This document shows, one piece after another, positions 36,273 to 51,213 of a DNA stretch of 64,000 bases. The DNA is taken from contig NC_021500.1 in the NCBI RefSeq assembly GCF_000410515.1, positions 1,054,001 to 1,118,000 of the forward strand, read 5' to 3'. How positions within the stretch are numbered: the stretch's first letter is position 1; each line of letters opens with the position of its first letter. A program made the translations under genes and the position numbers. The notes below the pieces were generated by a model. The model saw only the letters and a list, made by a program, of their open reading frames with translations, did not search any database and was not told where the DNA came from. Source of the DNA: Enterobacter sp. R4-368. Its GTDB lineage: Bacteria; Pseudomonadota; Gammaproteobacteria; Enterobacterales; Enterobacteriaceae.

Positions 36273-37100
36273 TTACGCCAGCGGCATCTGAGCCGGATCC
36301 GGATAAAGATAGTCAAAGCCCAGTTCATTGCAAATACGGCTACCGTCTATGATTTTTCCCTTCTCATCATCGCTGCGCGACGCGGTGAAGGTGGGCGGCG
36401 TAAGGCCAAGCTGTCGCGCCATTGCCGTGTAGAAACTTTTGCGCGACGGATGTCCCGGCGCACAAAGATTATAGATGTGTCCGCCTTTCGGTGCCTGCAG
36501 CAACAAGGTAATCGCGGCGATAACATCTTCGAGATGCACCAGATTAACGCCGTGCTGGCCGTTAGGCGCGGTTTTTCCGGCCAGAAAGCGCCCCGGATGG
36601 CGCGCCGGTCCCACCAGCCCTGCCAGGCGTAAAATATCCACCGATGTGCCAGGCAAATTATGCAGCCAGTCTTCCAGCTCTTTCAGCACCCGTCCGCTTG
36701 CGGTAACAGGCTGGCGCGGCGTGGTTTCTTTGATGACACCGGGCGCATCGCCATAAACAGAGGTGGAACTGGTAAAAATAATACGCGGTATGCGATAAGC
36801 CAGCGCGCTGTCGACAATCTCCTGCATCGCTTGCAGATAGAACTCTTCGCCGGGGCCGCTGCGGCGCGCCGGGAGGGTGATAACTAACGCATCGACCTGC
36901 ATCAGCGCATCCAGATCCACCGATTCGCAGACTAATTCTGGTTCAAGGTTGAGCACATAACTTTCGATGCCGCACATACGCGCCGCCTCGACGCCATCCT
37001 GGCTGGTTTTACTGCCGGTAACTTGCCAGCCTCGCGCTGTTAATGACAGTGCCAGCGGCATTCCCAGCCATCCTAATCCGATAATCGCGACCTTTTTCAT
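36273..37100 (-). CDS. yeeZ: NAD(P)-binding YeeZ family protein
   Basis: A Rossmann-fold protein of 275 residues of the SDR/epimerase-like group. The start MKKVAIIGLGWLGMPLALSL carries the dinucleotide-binding GxGxxG motif; FTSSTSVYGD resembles the SDR catalytic region. The function is not established. The length and position beside the his operon match E. coli YeeZ. The E. coli toxin-antitoxin pair yefM-yoeB, found between yeeZ and hisL there, is absent. Confidence 0.9.
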   Translation of the reverse strand: MKKVAIIGLGWLGMPLALSLTARGWQVTGSKTSQDGVEAARMCGIESYVLNLEPELVCESVDLDALMQVDALVITLPARRSGPGEEFYLQAMQEIVDSALAYRIPRIIFTSSTSVYGDAPGVIKETTPRQPVTASGRVLKELEDWLHNLPGTSVDILRLAGLVGPARHPGRFLAGKTAPNGQHGVNLVHLEDVIAAITLLLQAPKGGHIYNLCAPGHPSRKSFYTAMARQLGLTPPTFTASRSDDEKGKIIDGSRICNELGFDYLYPDPAQMPLA

Positions 37101-37207
37101 GCCTCTCCCCTGCACTCTCGCTTCCACCTGTTTAAGGCTACGCCAGCCAGTGATAACTGACAATTCATACAACGAATATGAAATGATTTAATGATAAAAA
37201 AAAGCCC

Positions 37208-37237
37208 TTGCCTTCGGCGACCAAAGTGGTTTACGTT
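37208..37237 (+). promoter_or_regulatory. Probable his operon promoter
   Basis: TTGCCT (37208-37213) and TACGTT (37232-37237) are separated by 18 bases and lie about 40 bases upstream of hisL, the expected place for the his promoter, whose hexamers in E. coli are similar and sensitive to stringent control. Confidence 0.5.
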
Positions 37238-37275
37238 AACTGACAACTTATGAATAAACATTCATCGAGAATTTT

Positions 37276-37326
37276 ATGACCCGCGTTCAATTTAAACACC
37301 ACCATCATCACCATCATCCTGACTAG
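37276..37326 (+). CDS. hisL: his operon leader peptide
   Basis: A 16-residue peptide, MTRVQFKHHHHHHHPD, with seven consecutive His codons. Ribosome stalling here when charged tRNA-His is scarce favours the antiterminator over the downstream terminator and turns the operon on. It appears identical to the E. coli peptide. Confidence 0.97.
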   Translation: MTRVQFKHHHHHHHPD

Positions 37327-37388
37327 TCTTTCAGGCGATGTGTGCTGGAAGACGTTTGGATCTTCCAGTGGTGCATGAACGCAGAGAA

Positions 37389-37424
37389 AGCCCCCGGAAG
37401 ATCTTCTTCCGGGGGCTTTTTTTT
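37389..37424 (+). terminator. his attenuator terminator
   Basis: AGCCCCCGGAAGA and TCTTCCGGGGGCT form a long stem followed by eight T residues, between hisL and hisG. It is the intrinsic terminator of the classical his attenuator. Confidence 0.95.
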
Positions 37425-37459
37425 GAACCAAATTCAGCAGGATAAAAGAGGACAACAGA

Positions 37460-38359
37460 ATGTTAGACAACTCGCGTTTACGCATAGCTATTCAGAAATC
37501 CGGCCGCCTGAGCGATGATTCACGCGAACTCCTGGCCCGCTGCGGGATTAAAATTAACCTGCACACCCAGCGCCTGATCGCCCTGGCAGAAAATATGCCG
37601 ATTGATATTCTGCGCGTACGCGATGATGACATTCCGGGCCTTGTGATGGACGGTGTCGTTGATTTGGGCATCATCGGCGAAAACGTGCTGGAAGAAGAGC
37701 TGCTGACCCGCCGCGCGCAGGGTGAAGATCCGCGCTATTTCACCCTGCGTCGCCTCGATTTCGGCGGCTGCCGCCTGTCGCTGGCAACGCCGGTGGATGA
37801 AAGCTGGAGCGGGCCGCAAGCGCTGGATGGTAAACGTATCGCCACCTCTTATCCGCACCTGTTAAAACGCTATCTCGATCAGAAAGGCGTCTCTTTTAAA
37901 TCTTGTCTGTTAAATGGTTCTGTTGAAGTCGCCCCGCGTGCAGGTCTGGCGGATGCGATTTGCGATCTGGTTTCGACCGGCGCGACACTCGAAGCTAATG
38001 GCCTGCGCGAAGTGGAAGTGATTTACCGCTCCAAAGCCTGCCTGATCCAGCGCGACGGCGAAATGACCGATGCCAAACAGCAACTTATCGACAAACTGCT
38101 GACCCGTATTCAGGGTGTTATCCAGGCGCGCGAATCGAAATACATCATGATGCACGCGCCAAGCGAGCGTCTGGAAGAGGTCGTTGCTCTGCTGCCTGGC
38201 GCTGAACGCCCCACCATTCTGCCGCTAGCGGGCGATCAACAGCGTGTGGCAATGCACATGGTCAGCAGCGAAACCCTGTTCTGGGAAACCATGGAAAAAC
38301 TGAAGGCGCTGGGAGCAAGTTCCATTCTGGTGCTGCCGATTGAGAAGATGATGGAGTAA
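37460..38359 (+). CDS. hisG: ATP phosphoribosyltransferase
   Basis: The first enzyme of histidine synthesis, 299 residues, joins ATP and PRPP and is feedback-inhibited by histidine. The start [15 protein letters not shown], the [13 protein letters not shown] segment, the PRPP-binding [14 protein letters not shown] and the C-terminal ACT-like regulatory domain identify the long (HisGL) form. Confidence 0.97.
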   Translation: MLDNSRLRIAIQKSGRLSDDSRELLARCGIKINLHTQRLIALAENMPIDILRVRDDDIPGLVMDGVVDLGIIGENVLEEELLTRRAQGEDPRYFTLRRLDFGGCRLSLATPVDESWSGPQALDGKRIATSYPHLLKRYLDQKGVSFKSCLLNGSVEVAPRAGLADAICDLVSTGATLEANGLREVEVIYRSKACLIQRDGEMTDAKQQLIDKLLTRIQGVIQARESKYIMMHAPSERLEEVVALLPGAERPTILPLAGDQQRVAMHMVSSETLFWETMEKLKALGASSILVLPIEKMME

Positions 38360-38363
38360 TGCC

Positions 38364-43868
<5,505 letters not shown>

Positions 43869-43875
<7 letters not shown>

Positions 43876-44480
43876 CAGAGCAACAACTGGCCCAACTGGA
43901 CTGGGAAAAAACCGACGGACTGCTGCCCGCCGTGGTGCAACATGCGGTTTCCGGCGAAGTGCTGATGCTGGGATATATGAACAAAGCGGCGCTGGCTAAA
44001 ACGCAGGAAAGCGGCAAAGTGAGTTTTTTCTCCCGCACTAAAGGGCGTTTATGGACCAAAGGTGAAACCTCGGGCCATTTCCTTAACGTAGTGAAGATAG
44101 CGCCTGATTGCGACAACGACACATTGCTGGTCCTGGTTAACCCAATCGGCCCAACCTGCCACACGGGAACATCCAGCTGCTTTGGCGATACCAGCCACCA
44201 GTGGTTGTTCCTCTACCAGTTAGAAGAGCTGCTCGCCGCGCGTAAAACGGCCGACCCGGAAAGTTCTTACACCGCCAAACTCTACGCCAGCGGTACTAAA
44301 CGTATCGCGCAGAAAGTGGGCGAAGAAGGTGTAGAAACGGCACTGGCGGCAACCGTGAACGACCGCGAAGAGCTGACTAACGAAGCCTCTGACCTGATGT
44401 ATCACCTGCTGGTGCTGTTACAGGATCAGCAGCTTGATTTAACGACCGTGATTGAGAATTTACGCAAGCGGCATAAATAA
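43869..44480 (+). CDS. hisI: Phosphoribosyl-AMP cyclohydrolase / phosphoribosyl-ATP pyrophosphatase
   Basis: A fused enzyme of 203 residues for steps 2 and 3 of the pathway. The N-terminal cyclohydrolase has the metal-binding DCDNDTLL and GPTCHTG motifs; the C-terminal pyrophosphatase (about 120-203) has [13 protein letters not shown] and [13 protein letters not shown]. It is the last gene of the operon and overlaps hisF by seven bases. Confidence 0.97.
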
Positions 44481-44486
44481 CGGGCG

Positions 44487-44517
44487 TAAAAAAACCGGGC
44501 GTTGCCGGTTTTTTTAC
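44487..44517. terminator. Bidirectional terminator between hisI and wzzB
   Basis: An A-run, the stem ACCGGGC/GCCGGT with a short loop, and a T-run lie between the convergent hisI and wzzB genes, so it can serve both. Confidence 0.9.
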
Positions 44518-45501
44518 TTATGCTTTTGATTGACGCTCCCGAAATGCGTTACGCATCAGCACAAAACCAGAACCCAGGATGCCCCCGAGTAAGATGGCCA
44601 CTACAAGAGTAATTACCTTACGCGGGCTGTCCCGATGGATAGGCAGCGTTGGTTTCATCACGTAACGATAAGCATGTATATTTTGTGGCTTTACGACAAT
44701 CGTCTGAATATTAAGAAGATTCTTGCGTATTTTGTAGTAATCATCAGGAAATACCAGCGGGCGGGACGATTCATTCTTGATCATCGACTCCAGCGCCGCG
44801 CTGCCAAGCAGAAACAGCGTATCCTGAGATACGTTTTCCGTTTGCCGCACTTGCGGTGAATGCACTTCCGCCTCTTTTGCAACAGAAAGTGCCTGGGCGA
44901 TCTGTTTGATCCTGAGGTCTTTTTGCTCCTGTGCAACTTTTTCCTGCGTCGACAGCGACTCAACTAAATCGCGAGTACGCGATTTCACACTGGTCTGTAA
45001 ATCGTCAATCAATTCTTTGGCGATTTGTTGATCAATTTGCTCGATATATTGCGCCAGTTTTTTTTGTGCATCCTCGGCAGTACTTCCCTGATAGGTAACT
45101 TTTAGCGGCAATGGCTGCCCCTGGACCGCAGTATCAATAGTCAGTTTTTCCGGCTCATCCTGGTTACTAAGGGTTTCCGACAATGCCGTGAAGGCGGAAT
45201 TAAAGCGGCCAATCACGCGCTGCTGGATACCTGCGATATCATATCTTTCATCGTTGCTCAATATGCTCATCGCATTGGAGTAACCAGCAATCTGCCCGGC
45301 ATCAGGAGCGCTGATCACGGCGATCGAAGTCCATTTTTCTTTGGCAATACTTAAATAGACGCCAGCGACAATAACAGCGACAAGAATAAATAAGGCTACA
45401 ATCCATTTACCACGCCAAAGTTGAGATAAAACATCTAACAAATCAATTAGTTCCGAATCATTACTCTGCCCGGCAGGCACATTGTTTTTTTCGTATGTCA
45501 T
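44518..45501 (-). CDS. wzzB: O-antigen chain length determinant WzzB
   Basis: An inner-membrane polysaccharide co-polymerase of 327 residues that sets the modal length of O-antigen made by Wzy. The N-terminal helix is at about 35-55 (WIVALFILVAVIVAGVYLS), a long periplasmic coiled region follows, and the second helix near 295-315 is preceded by the Pro-rich KPTLPIHRDSPRK motif. The ATG at 45501 gives the usual start MTYEKNN. It is convergent with hisI and divergent from the epimerase gene. Confidence 0.94.
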   Translation of the reverse strand: MTYEKNNVPAGQSNDSELIDLLDVLSQLWRGKWIVALFILVAVIVAGVYLSIAKEKWTSIAVISAPDAGQIAGYSNAMSILSNDERYDIAGIQQRVIGRFNSAFTALSETLSNQDEPEKLTIDTAVQGQPLPLKVTYQGSTAEDAQKKLAQYIEQIDQQIAKELIDDLQTSVKSRTRDLVESLSTQEKVAQEQKDLRIKQIAQALSVAKEAEVHSPQVRQTENVSQDTLFLLGSAALESMIKNESSRPLVFPDDYYKIRKNLLNIQTIVVKPQNIHAYRYVMKPTLPIHRDSPRKVITLVVAILLGGILGSGFVLMRNAFRERQSKA

Positions 45502-45705
45502 AGCAACCCTAAATGAGAAGCGCAAAAGAGAATCATAGAGCGCGAGTTTAGCGGTTCGTTATTTTTTTTCTATAGGACTACGTGTAATTAAGATTTACCA
45601 GACACTATTTAAGAATTATGACCGCGTTTATAACTGATAGCGATTACCTGTCGGGGATCATACAATAGAAGGATTGTACGTTTTTGAAGTAAGAAAGGAT
45701 TAGCT

Positions 45706-46710
45706 ATGAAATTTCTGGTTACCGGCGCTGCCGGGTTTATCGGCTATCACGTCAGTGAACGTTTGCTGAAAGCGGGCCACCAGGTTGTGGGTATTGATAA
45801 CCTGAATGATTACTACGATGTCAGTCTGAAGCAAGCGCGCCTGGACTTACTGGCCTCTCCCGATTTCCACTTTCATAAAATCGATCTCGCTGACCGCGAA
45901 GGGATGGCGCAGCTGTTTGCGCGTGAAAAATTCGACCGCGTTATTCATCTCGCTGCACAAGCAGGTGTCCGTTACTCGCTGGAAAACCCGCACGTTTACG
46001 CAGAATCTAATCTGATTGGACATCTGAACGTACTTGAAGGCTGCCGTCATCATAAAGTGCAGCATCTGCTGTATGCGTCCTCCAGCTCCGTTTACGGGTT
46101 AAACCGTAAGATGCCGTTCTCCACTGATGATCCAGTTGACCACCCGGTATCACTCTACGCGGCAACGAAAAAAGCCAATGAACTGATGTCGCACACCTAT
46201 TCGCATTTGTATGGTCTGCCAACGACCGGCCTGCGTTTCTTTACGGTTTATGGCCCCTGGGGACGCCCGGACATGGCGCTCTTTAAGTTCACGAAAGCGA
46301 TGCTGGAAGGCAAAAGCATTGACGTTTACAACTATGGCAAGATGAAGCGCGACTTCACCTACATTGACGATATTGTGGAAGCGATTATCCGTATGCAGGA
46401 TGTGATCCCGCAGCCAGATGCAACCTGGACAGTTGAAAGCGGGTCACCGGCAACCAGCTCTGCGCCTTACCATGTTTATAACATTGGCAACAGCTCTCCG
46501 GTCGAGCTGATGGATTACATCACGGCACTGGAAGAAGCATTGGGTATTGAAGCGCAGAAAAACATGATGCCGATTCAGCCAGGCGATGTGCTGGAAACGA
46601 GCGCAGACACCCAGCCGCTGTATGAGGTGACAGGCTTTAAGCCCCAGACTTCAGTCAAAGACGGTGTGAAGCGCTTTGTTGACTGGTATAGAGCGTTTTA
46701 TAATGTGTAA
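45706..46710 (+). CDS. uge: UDP-glucuronate 4-epimerase
   Basis: An SDR epimerase of 334 residues that converts UDP-glucuronate to UDP-galacturonate. TGAAGFIGYHV is the NAD-binding site; SSSVYG and YAATKK hold the Ser and Tyr/Lys of the catalytic centre; FFTVYGPWGRPDMA is typical of the UDP-GlcA epimerase branch. Its substrate is the product of Ugd, encoded convergently next door. GalA is used in lipopolysaccharide core or capsule in related bacteria. Confidence 0.9.
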   Translation: MKFLVTGAAGFIGYHVSERLLKAGHQVVGIDNLNDYYDVSLKQARLDLLASPDFHFHKIDLADREGMAQLFAREKFDRVIHLAAQAGVRYSLENPHVYAESNLIGHLNVLEGCRHHKVQHLLYASSSSVYGLNRKMPFSTDDPVDHPVSLYAATKKANELMSHTYSHLYGLPTTGLRFFTVYGPWGRPDMALFKFTKAMLEGKSIDVYNYGKMKRDFTYIDDIVEAIIRMQDVIPQPDATWTVESGSPATSSAPYHVYNIGNSSPVELMDYITALEEALGIEAQKNMMPIQPGDVLETSADTQPLYEVTGFKPQTSVKDGVKRFVDWYRAFYNV

Positions 46711-46712
46711 AA

Positions 46713-46737
46713 AAAACGGCCCTGACGGGCCGTTTTA
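46713..46737. terminator. Bidirectional terminator between uge and ugd
   Basis: ACGGCCC and GGGCCGT form a stem with a four-base loop, flanked by A and T runs, between the two convergent stop codons. Confidence 0.9.
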
Positions 46738-46753
46738 CTTTAAGCAATAACAA

Positions 46754-47920
46754 TTAGTCGTTACCGAATAAATCGCGGGTATAGACTTTGTCTTGTACAT
46801 CAGCCAGTTCTTGCGCCATACGGTTGGAGATAATAACATCCGCTTCCTGTTTGAACGCGTCCAGATCGCGTACCACGCGGGAGTGGAAGAATTCATCTTC
46901 CTGCATTACCGGTTCGTAAATGATGACCTGCACGCCCTTCGCTTTAATACGCTTCATGATGCCCTGAATTGAAGAGGCGCGGAAGTTATCGGAACCACTC
47001 TTCATGATCAGACGATAAACGCCCACCACCTTCGGTTTACGCGCCAGGATGGAATCCGCAATAAAGTCTTTACGTGTACGGTTAGCATCAACGATAGCCG
47101 AAATAATATTATTCGGTACTGACTGGTAGTTCGCCAGCAGCTGTTTGGTGTCTTTCGGCAGGCAGTAACCGCCGTAGCCAAACGACGGGTTGTTGTAGTG
47201 ATTGCCGATACGCGGATCCAGACATACGCCTTCGATAATCTGGCGGCTGTTCAGCCCCAGGCTTTCTGCATAGCTATCCAGTTCGTTGAAGTACGCCACG
47301 CGCATCGCCAGATAGGTGTTGGCGAAGAGTTTAATCGCTTCGGCTTCAGTTGAGTCTGTGAACAGCACGCGAATATCTTTTTTGATGGCGCCTTCCTGTA
47401 GCAACGCAGCAAAACGCTCGGCACGTTCGGAGCGTTCGCCGATAACGATACGCGATGGGTGCAGGTTATCGTACAGCGCCTTGCCTTCACGCAAGAATTC
47501 CGGTGAGAAGATAACGTTATCAATGCCGTATTTTTCACGGATGGACTGGGTGAAGCCAACGGGAATAGTGGATTTAATGATCATCACCGCTTGCGGGTTG
47601 ATCTCATGAACGTCACGAATCACAGACTCCACGCTGCTGGTGTTGAAGTAGTTCGTTTTCGGATCGTAATCCGTCGGCGTGGCAATGATGACGAAATCCG
47701 CGCCGCGATAGGCGTCGACTTTGTCCGTCGTCGCACGGAAGTTCAGCGGCTTATTCTGCAAATACTCCTGGATCTCCTTATCCACGATGGGAGAGATCTT
47801 CTGATTAAGCATATCTACTTTGGACTGAACGATATCCAGCGCCACCACTTCATGATTCTGCGCAATCAGAATCCCGTTCGATAGCCCAACGTAACCTGTT
47901 CCGGAGATTGTTATTTTCAT
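46754..47920 (-). CDS. ugd: UDP-glucose 6-dehydrogenase
   Basis: An NAD-dependent enzyme of 388 residues that oxidises UDP-glucose to UDP-glucuronate. The start [16 protein letters not shown] is the NAD site; the catalytic Cys lies in [25 protein letters not shown] and NPSFGYGG are conserved. The ATG at 47920 gives the E. coli length. UDP-GlcA feeds capsule, aminoarabinose-modified lipid A and the neighbouring epimerase. Confidence 0.96.
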   Translation of the reverse strand: MKITISGTGYVGLSNGILIAQNHEVVALDIVQSKVDMLNQKISPIVDKEIQEYLQNKPLNFRATTDKVDAYRGADFVIIATPTDYDPKTNYFNTSSVESVIRDVHEINPQAVMIIKSTIPVGFTQSIREKYGIDNVIFSPEFLREGKALYDNLHPSRIVIGERSERAERFAALLQEGAIKKDIRVLFTDSTEAEAIKLFANTYLAMRVAYFNELDSYAESLGLNSRQIIEGVCLDPRIGNHYNNPSFGYGGYCLPKDTKQLLANYQSVPNNIISAIVDANRTRKDFIADSILARKPKVVGVYRLIMKSGSDNFRASSIQGIMKRIKAKGVQVIIYEPVMQEDEFFHSRVVRDLDAFKQEADVIISNRMAQELADVQDKVYTRDLFGND

Positions 47921-48129
47921 TCGATAAGCAACTTTTGTGAGTGTATGAAACCGGAGATGACGATCCCGTCGCCACCCGCTTAATATCAATAACTGTTGGG
48001 GTTTTTACCTCTTCTGTTGAGGGACTGTCAAGGCGACAATCGGCCCTCAACAGCGGCGTTTATGCATGGTTTAGCGGGAAATAATCGACAAAATGAATAT
48101 GACTGCCTGAAAAAACGGCGGTTGAGACG

Positions 48130-48160
48130 AAAAAAAGGCCCGGTTTTAACAACCGGGCCT
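48130..48160 (-). terminator. Rho-independent terminator of gnd
   Basis: On the minus strand AGGCCCGGTT and AACCGGGCCT form a stem followed by seven T residues, 28 bases past the gnd stop. Confidence 0.9.
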
Positions 48161-48187
48161 GGGTAAACCAGATGGGTGATTATCAGA

Positions 48188-49594
48188 TTAATCCAGCCAT
48201 TCGGTATGGAACACGCCATCTTTATCTGTGCGCTTGTACGTGTGCGCACCGAAATAATCACGCTGAGCCTGGATCAGGTTCGCCGGCAGTACCGCAGAAC
48301 GGTAACTGTCGTAGTATGCCACCGCCGCAGAGAAGGTCGGTACCGGAATACCATTCTGCACGGCATAGGCCACTACATCACGCAGCGCCTGTTGGTAATC
48401 GTCGGCAATTTTCTTAAAGTACGGTGCCAGCAGCAGGTTTGCGATAGCCGGGGTCTCGGCATAAGCATCGGTGATTTTCTGCAGGAACTGCGCACGGATG
48501 ATACAGCCTGCGCGGAAGATCTTCGCGATTTCGCCGTAATTCAGGTTCCAGTTATGCTCGTCAGAAGCAGCACGCAGCTGAGAGAAGCCCTGCGCATAGG
48601 AAACAATTTTACCGAGGTATAGCGCACGGCGTACTTTCTCGATAAATTCAGTTTTATCACCCGCCGGTTTCGCCTGCGGGCCGGAAAGCACTTTAGACGC
48701 GGCAACACGCTGCTCTTTCAGAGAAGAGATATAGCGCGCAAACACGGATTCGGTGATCAGCGACAGCGGCTCGCCAAGGTCCAGAGAGCTCTGGCTGGTC
48801 CATTTGCCGGTGCCTTTATTCGCCGCTTCGTCGAGGATCACATCTACGAGATATTTACCCTCTTCATCTTTCTTGGTGAAGATATCTTTGGTGATGTCGA
48901 TAAGATAGCTGCTCAGCTCACCTGCGTTCCACTCGCTGAAGGTTTTCGCCAGCTCTTCGTTAGAGAGATTCAGGCCGCCTTTCAACAACGCGTAAGCTTC
49001 GGCAATCAGCTGCATATCGCCATATTCGATACCGTTATGCACCATTTTAACGTAGTGACCCGCACCGTCCGGACCAATATACGTTACGCAAGGTTCGCCA
49101 TCTTCCGCCACTGCAGCAATTTTGGTCAGGATCGGAGCAACCAAATCGTAGGCTTCTTTTTGACCGCCAGGCATGATTGATGGACCTTTCAGCGCGCCTT
49201 CTTCACCACCGGAAACGCCTGTGCCGATGAAGTTGAAACCTTCTTCCGAAAGTTCGCGATTGCGACGAATGGTGTCCTGGAAGAATGTGTTGCCACCATC
49301 AATAATGATGTCGCCTTTATCGAGATATGGCTTGAGGGAGTCAATAGCGGCATCAGTGCCTGCACCAGCTTTCACCATCAGCAGGATGCGGCGCGGGGTT
49401 TCCAGTGATTCGACAAATTCTTGTACGGTGTAGTAAGGAACCAGCTTTTTGCCCGGGTTTTCGGCAATGACTTCTTCGGTTTTTTCGCGCGAGCGGTTGA
49501 AAACTGAAACGGTGTAGCCACGGCTCTCAATGTTGAGCGCCAGGTTGCGCCCCATTACCGCCATACCAACAACGCCGATTTGTTGCTTGGACAT
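48188..49594 (-). CDS. gnd: 6-phosphogluconate dehydrogenase (decarboxylating)
   Basis: The pentose phosphate pathway enzyme, 468 residues, giving ribulose-5-phosphate, CO2 and [21 protein letters not shown] binds NADP; the [21 protein letters not shown] and [15 protein letters not shown] motifs carry the catalytic Lys and substrate-binding residues. gnd is the usual 3' flank of enterobacterial O-antigen loci and is often exchanged with them. Confidence 0.97.
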   Translation of the reverse strand: MSKQQIGVVGMAVMGRNLALNIESRGYTVSVFNRSREKTEEVIAENPGKKLVPYYTVQEFVESLETPRRILLMVKAGAGTDAAIDSLKPYLDKGDIIIDGGNTFFQDTIRRNRELSEEGFNFIGTGVSGGEEGALKGPSIMPGGQKEAYDLVAPILTKIAAVAEDGEPCVTYIGPDGAGHYVKMVHNGIEYGDMQLIAEAYALLKGGLNLSNEELAKTFSEWNAGELSSYLIDITKDIFTKKDEEGKYLVDVILDEAANKGTGKWTSQSSLDLGEPLSLITESVFARYISSLKEQRVAASKVLSGPQAKPAGDKTEFIEKVRRALYLGKIVSYAQGFSQLRAASDEHNWNLNYGEIAKIFRAGCIIRAQFLQKITDAYAETPAIANLLLAPYFKKIADDYQQALRDVVAYAVQNGIPVPTFSAAVAYYDSYRSAVLPANLIQAQRDYFGAHTYKRTDKDGVFHTEWLD

Positions 49595-49728
49595 TACATA
49601 CTCCTGTCAGGTTTGAACACCCAGCCTGTATATCTACAGCCAGGTTAAGTAAAAATAATGTTAACTCAGGAAACCACTAAGCTGGTAGCAATAGATGTCA
49701 CTTTGAACCACCAGTAGGCGCTCCTGTA

Positions 49729-51165
49729 CTAATAAGCGCCATCCCGGCGAAGCACGACCTTCACCGTTTTGAAGAGAATGGCAATATCGTTCCACAAAGA
49801 CCAATTCTTCACATACCAAGAGTCAAAATAGACACGTGTATCATAGTCCACGTCATTTCGCCCGCTAACCTGCCACAAGCCGGTCATTCCGGGTTTCACC
49901 ATTAAATAATAGTCAACATCTAGTTCGTAGCGTTCTAGCTCTTTCGTGACCACTGGGCGCGGTCCGACAAGACTCATTTCGCCTTTCAGCACGTTAAAAA
50001 GTTGAGGTAGCTCATCAAGACTGGTTTTGCGGATAAAATGCCCTACTTTCGTGATGCGCGGATCATTCTTCAGTTTAAAATCCCTGTCCCACTCTTCACG
50101 CGCCTGCGGATCATTCTCTAGCAAGTTTTGTAAAACTTCTTGCGAATTCATCACCATAGAGCGGAACTTGTAGCATGGGAAAAGTTTCCCAGCGCGGCCC
50201 ACCCGCTGGTGCCCATAAATGGCTGGCCCGCCGTCACGTGTCACCTTGTACCACAGGTAGATAAACAACGGTGATGAAATGAGCAAGATAAACAGTGTAC
50301 ATACGATATCAAAGGAACGCTTAAGAAAACGCGAAGTGCGTTTCGCGAGATTGTTGTTGATCCGCAGCAGCATTACTTCATGGCTAAAAATAAACGACAT
50401 GTCCGTGTTATATAGCGGCAACCCTCGCAATGAAGGAATGACGGTTACTGAGCGACACTGGTGTTTGGACAACTCCCTCAGCCACGCCACCGTCTTGTCT
50501 ATCTCATCAACATCGAAGGCAATGATAAAATGCACATGTTTAAGATCGGGATCTTGCCAGATGTCGTCAGCATTTTTATAAATCGGGCAATCAAGAAGCT
50601 TGTCCTGAGTTGTTTCATCATCAAAGAAAGCCGCGACGTCAAATCCCAGCATTTCTTCGCTCTGCAAGGCAAACCAGGCTTCACGCGCGTTCTTACCGCT
50701 GCCCAAAATGATGGTTTTCTTTTTCCAGATGCCTAACCGATTCAACAGATACTTCGTGGTGAAGCGGAAAAAGGGCACCATAAAGAGCGCCAGGCTCCAG
50801 CAAAACACCCAGACAAAACGCGAGAACTGCCACTTAGTAAAAGCAATCAACGCCAAATCAAAGATCGCAAAAATGATAATTGTACGCAGGATCTCTTTCA
50901 GCTCATACCAAAACGGTTTGCGGTAAGAATAGTGACGCAGGCGGATTAAAAACCACGCAACACAGGTTAATGACAATAATAAATGGGAAACGATACGATA
51001 TTGAAACTGCTCCTGCGGAATAAAACGCTGTAAATCAGCGAACAGAAAATAGACTAGCGCCAATGAAAAAACTAATGACAGATTAAAAAAAATAAAATCA
51101 GACAGCGCGAGAAGAAGCTGACACAAGAAGGGTTTATAATTATTTTTCACATCCTTAAATTCCAT
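49729..51165 (-). CDS. wbaP: Undecaprenyl-phosphate galactose phosphotransferase
   Basis: A membrane enzyme of 478 residues that starts O-unit synthesis by moving Gal-1-P from UDP-Gal to undecaprenyl phosphate. It has four N-terminal helices, a central Rossmann-like domain (KKKTIILGSGKNAREA), a further membrane helix near 285-305 and the catalytic C-terminal domain with KFRSMVMNSQEVL, RKTSLDELPQLFNVLKGEMSLVGPRP and the RRDGAY end. It is very similar to Salmonella WbaP as I recall it. It is the last gene of the cluster before gnd. Confidence 0.92.
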   Translation of the reverse strand: MEFKDVKNNYKPFLCQLLLALSDFIFFNLSLVFSLALVYFLFADLQRFIPQEQFQYRIVSHLLLSLTCVAWFLIRLRHYSYRKPFWYELKEILRTIIIFAIFDLALIAFTKWQFSRFVWVFCWSLALFMVPFFRFTTKYLLNRLGIWKKKTIILGSGKNAREAWFALQSEEMLGFDVAAFFDDETTQDKLLDCPIYKNADDIWQDPDLKHVHFIIAFDVDEIDKTVAWLRELSKHQCRSVTVIPSLRGLPLYNTDMSFIFSHEVMLLRINNNLAKRTSRFLKRSFDIVCTLFILLISSPLFIYLWYKVTRDGGPAIYGHQRVGRAGKLFPCYKFRSMVMNSQEVLQNLLENDPQAREEWDRDFKLKNDPRITKVGHFIRKTSLDELPQLFNVLKGEMSLVGPRPVVTKELERYELDVDYYLMVKPGMTGLWQVSGRNDVDYDTRVYFDSWYVKNWSLWNDIAILFKTVKVVLRRDGAY

Positions 51166-51213
51166 TATCCCCTCACGATTCGAATTGAATGAAAAACCGA
51201 CTTACGTTAATCA

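Noticed and set aside
37294..37317. Short CAY repeat
   Set aside because: It is the seven-His-codon run of the hisL leader peptide, not a microsatellite or CRISPR.
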